This document shows, in pieces, positions 61,448-64,000 of a stretch of 64,000 nt of DNA. The DNA comes from Oscillospiraceae bacterium (GTDB lineage: Bacteria > Bacillota > Clostridia > Oscillospirales > Acutalibacteraceae). Location of the stretch: the NCBI GenBank assembly GCA_015065865.1, contig SVPM01000002.1:17565-81564 (forward strand), in the 5' to 3' direction. Position 1 is the first letter of the stretch; each line of letters begins with the position of its first letter. The translations under genes were made by a program, and so were the position numbers. The notes under the pieces were generated by a model. That model was not told where the DNA came from, did not search any database, and saw only the letters and a list, made by a program, of their open reading frames with translations.

Positions 61448-64000
61448 ATGGCAAAGAAAATTTTGTCCTGGGCACTCGCTTGTGCGCTGATCCTCACTTG
61501 CTTCAGCGGCATTGCGCTGATCGGCGCGGCAGACGAGTTGCCCACCCCGTACGTGTGGTACACGGTTGACCAAACGACGGGCGAAGTTACGGCCAGTCGG
61601 ACGGCAAATGTCTCTCCGCTGGATCCGTACGTTTCCACCGAGATCCCGGGAGGTAACGGCTACGGCCTGAAACTGACGGGCGACTGGCAAGGTATCTGGA
61701 TCGGCAGCGATGCTATGTACGGTATTGCTGAAGATGCGAGCGTTACCTTGTTGGTCGAGTATTACGTCGAGGGCGACAAAAAGCTCAACGATCAGCTGTT
61801 CCGCATTATGCCCGCATCGGTTTACGATGCGAACGGTGTGGCACAGGCGGGCGAGCAGTGGATCGACTACTTCGCCGCCGGCACTGTCGGTGACGGTAAG
61901 GGCAACGACGTGATCGAGCTGAACAAGACGGCGGTCATGGCGTACACCTATCCCGCGGCTCAGCTGGATGCGATCCGCAACGCCGGTATGGCGATGGGCA
62001 TCAAGGGCTGCTACGGCGGCACCGATTGCGTGTACATCAAGTCGATGAAATGGGTGGATTCCAAGTATCTGAACACCCCCGTGGGCGCTGCTTGCTACTC
62101 GTTCGAGCCGACAGCGCTGACTCCCTACTATCCGGATGCTACGGCGATCTTCACGAAGGATATGAAGACCCATCCCGAAGGGGACGTCTTTACGCACTTC
62201 CAGGTGTACGGCGCTCCTGCGGCGACCGACAGCAGCGTGAACAAGCCGGTGTACATCAAGGTCTACACCAAGGCGGGTTACGAAAACACCACCATTGTGT
62301 TGCAGAATTTTGAGGCGTACACGGCAGGCGGCCGCTGGGCGTGCGATAACGGTTATGCACAGCCGTCGATCACCGTGACCAACGGTGTGGGCGGCGTGCT
62401 GTTGCCTGAAACCAGCTTCACCAATGCGAACAACGGTGGTTCCTTCCGTGTCACTCAGGCTCTGGCGAATCAGATCTCGCGCATTGAAGTGTACGATGCA
62501 GCGACCTATTGTGTCAGCGGCGGCGTCGATGCGGCGATGAAGGAGGCACTCCACAACGCGTTGGTCGAGACCGGTTACGGTGTCACCACCGAAGGCGCTT
62601 TCGATTACACCGCTTCCACCCCCGGCAACACCGGCACGGTCACTTGTAACGCGTGCGGTGAGGTGATTGCGGAGGGCGAGGTGACTTATCCGCCCGTATA
62701 CGCATCCTTTGATACTGCAACGGGTGAATTGGTGCGTAAGGGCATGGTGCTCGGTGCATCCGGCGGCGTGGGCCGTACGGACGTTATGCAGATTCCTGGC
62801 ACCGATGAATACGGTATCCGTTTGGATAATGACTGGTCCGGTTTCTGGACCGGCGGTACCATGATGGCGAACGTTCCCGCCGGCCAGAGCGTGACCATGG
62901 CGGTGGAATACTACATCACCGGTGACGTGAGCGGCCGTCAGCAGCTGTTCCGTTATCAGTCCTATGCCGGCATGGATTGGAAGGATATGTTCACCGATAC
63001 CGAGAAACTTGTCGGCGGCACCAGCGGCCTGTTCTTCCACACCTACACGGCGGAAGAAATGGCGGCGATCGGCACGGGTGACTTCCGTTTCACCGTTTTG
63101 GGTTGCGGCCCCGGTGCGGAGCGCGTGTACATCCAGTCGATGAAGCTCATTAACACCGATTTCGTGAAGCCGCTGATCACTTCCGGCGATTTCGCGATGG
63201 CGGATCTGGCGGGCCGTCCGATCTGCGACTACTATCCCGACATCACGGCGTATGAGAACGTGAACGCGGATGTTCGCTTGTTGGAAGCGACCGAGACGTT
63301 TGAAGGTTATCACTACATCCGTGTGTACGGTGCTGTGGCGGGCAATGCCGACAACACCAACCGCAAGATGCTCGCAAAGATCTATGCAAAAGAAGGTCAC
63401 GAAAACGACCACATTCCGAGCGACTATCGTTTCAACTACGATTCGAGCAACGAGGATGGTAGCTTTAAGTGGACCGGCTTCCCGGCGTTCGATTTTGTGG
63501 ACGGCGTGGCAGAAGTTGAGTTCGATGCCTGTTTGAAGAATCGTTTGAACGACGCCGGTTCCTTCCGTGTCATTAAGAACTACGAAGACGTTATTGCGCG
63601 TATTGAAATCTACAACGTGGAGGAAGAATGCGCCCATGCGAACGTCACCACCGTGACGGTGGATGCGACCTGCACGACCGACGGTTCGGTTACCGTGACG
63701 TGCGATGCTTGCGGCGAAGTGGTTTCGACCGAAGTCATCCCCGCAACGGGTCACCAAGATCTCACCACCACCACGGTGGATGCGGATTGCACCACCGACG
63801 GCAGCATCACCGTAACGTGCGACTCTTGCGGCGAGGTCATCTCGACCGAAGTTATCCCCGCAACCGGTCACGTGAACACCACCACCGAAACGGTGGATGC
63901 GACCTGCACGACCGACGGTTCGGTCACCGTGACCTGCGCTTGCGGCGAAGTGATCTCGACCGAAGTCATCCCCGCACTGGGTCATAAAGACCCCACCGGT
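61448..64000 (+). CDS. Large secreted protein with C-terminal CxxC repeats (3' end beyond window)
   Basis: 851 codons in the window, open at the end. Signal peptide MAKKILSWALACALILTCFSG to about residue 27; AAAGGAAG lies before the ATG. Two homologous halves (about 30-390 and 420-720) each contain a beta-sandwich-like domain (GYGLKLTGDWQGIWIGSD and EYGIRLDNDWSGFWTGG) that looks carbohydrate-binding-like. From about 727, at least three repeats of about 40 residues follow, each with TCTTDGSVTVTC, a CGEV cysteine pair and STEVIPATGH. Such repeats occur in clostridial surface proteins. Function unknown; cell surface or matrix role inferred. Confidence 0.85.
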   Translation, partial: MAKKILSWALACALILTCFSGIALIGAADELPTPYVWYTVDQTTGEVTASRTANVSPLDPYVSTEIPGGNGYGLKLTGDWQGIWIGSDAMYGIAEDASVTLLVEYYVEGDKKLNDQLFRIMPASVYDANGVAQAGEQWIDYFAAGTVGDGKGNDVIELNKTAVMAYTYPAAQLDAIRNAGMAMGIKGCYGGTDCVYIKSMKWVDSKYLNTPVGAACYSFEPTALTPYYPDATAIFTKDMKTHPEGDVFTHFQVYGAPAATDSSVNKPVYIKVYTKAGYENTTIVLQNFEAYTAGGRWACDNGYAQPSITVTNGVGGVLLPETSFTNANNGGSFRVTQALANQISRIEVYDAATYCVSGGVDAAMKEALHNALVETGYGVTTEGAFDYTASTPGNTGTVTCNACGEVIAEGEVTYPPVYASFDTATGELVRKGMVLGASGGVGRTDVMQIPGTDEYGIRLDNDWSGFWTGGTMMANVPAGQSVTMAVEYYITGDVSGRQQLFRYQSYAGMDWKDMFTDTEKLVGGTSGLFFHTYTAEEMAAIGTGDFRFTVLGCGPGAERVYIQSMKLINTDFVKPLITSGDFAMADLAGRPICDYYPDITAYENVNADVRLLEATETFEGYHYIRVYGAVAGNADNTNRKMLAKIYAKEGHENDHIPSDYRFNYDSSNEDGSFKWTGFPAFDFVDGVAEVEFDACLKNRLNDAGSFRVIKNYEDVIARIEIYNVEEECAHANVTTVTVDATCTTDGSVTVTCDACGEVVSTEVIPATGHQDLTTTTVDADCTTDGSITVTCDSCGEVISTEVIPATGHVNTTTETVDATCTTDGSVTVTCACGEVISTEVIPALGHKDPTG

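Noticed and set aside
61376..63985. An 869-codon open frame on the minus strand
   Set aside because: It is antisense to the secreted protein gene at 61448, which has a promoter, ribosome site, signal peptide and recognisable repeats. The antisense translation is His/Arg-rich with no motifs, as expected for GC-rich antisense frames.

Overview
The window looks like chromosomal DNA from a GC-rich anaerobic Gram-positive bacterium of the class Clostridia, most like the Ruminococcaceae/Oscillospiraceae. Signs are a meso-DAP type MurE, MraZ/RsmH ahead of the division cluster, AGGAGG-type ribosome sites, CIRCE-controlled groESL, a dockerin-bearing secreted esterase, an ECF transporter module, indolepyruvate:ferredoxin oxidoreductase, a BofC-like protein and many Thr-rich surface proteins. 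This placement is inferred from gene content and was not computed.

Layout. (1) 1-5.2 kb, minus strand: 5' part of metG and a dockerin-bearing sialate O-acetylesterase-like secreted protein. (2) 5.3-18.3 kb, plus strand: a cell wall/division cluster mraZ-rsmH-ftsL-PBP(ftsI/spoVD)-murE-mraY-ftsW-murG-murA-ftsQ-ftsZ that lacks murF, murD, murB, murC and ftsA. (3) 18.3-19.0 kb: a gene-free, hairpin-rich block flanked by direct repeats. (4) 19.0-32.5 kb, plus strand: ruvCAB, a divergent glmM, a methyltransferase, ecfA1-ecfA2-ecfT, truA, a DUF5711-like protein, two CvpA proteins, pgsA and a ClpE-like ATPase. (5) 40.1-32.5 kb, minus strand: an apparent five-gene operon nifS - srtB - thiI - giant fusion - iron-sulfur flavoprotein-like gene. 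(6) 40.2-43.7 kb: a BofC-like gene diverging from a class A PBP and a cyclase-family gene. (7) 44.0-46.0 kb, minus strand: groES-groEL with CIRCE. (8) 46.1-52.0 kb: SSS transporter-iorA-iorB-paaK-ACT operon behind an attenuator-like leader. (9) 52.0-58.9 kb: tRNA-Arg, a TAXI-TRAP transporter, a GH20-like enzyme, a PutP-like symporter and a YuiD-like protein. (10) 59.1-64.0 kb: two surface proteins, one CBM9-like and membrane anchored, the other large and cut by the window end.

The most unusual object is the 1095-residue protein at 33107-36394. It joins a CinA-like cytoplasmic half (degenerate N-terminal domain, recognisable PncC-type amidase) to one membrane span, a sortase-B-like domain that has lost its catalytic His/Cys positions, a Thr-rich linker and a SpoIID/LytB domain. 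It lies in the same apparent operon as an intact sortase B and as NifS and ThiI, which normally work together in tRNA thiolation. Other items to check are a structured leader with a terminator between ftsL and the PBP gene, a T-box-like attenuator ahead of the ior operon, a murA frame that runs about 200 nt into ftsQ, and a GlmM with substitutions in four signature motifs.
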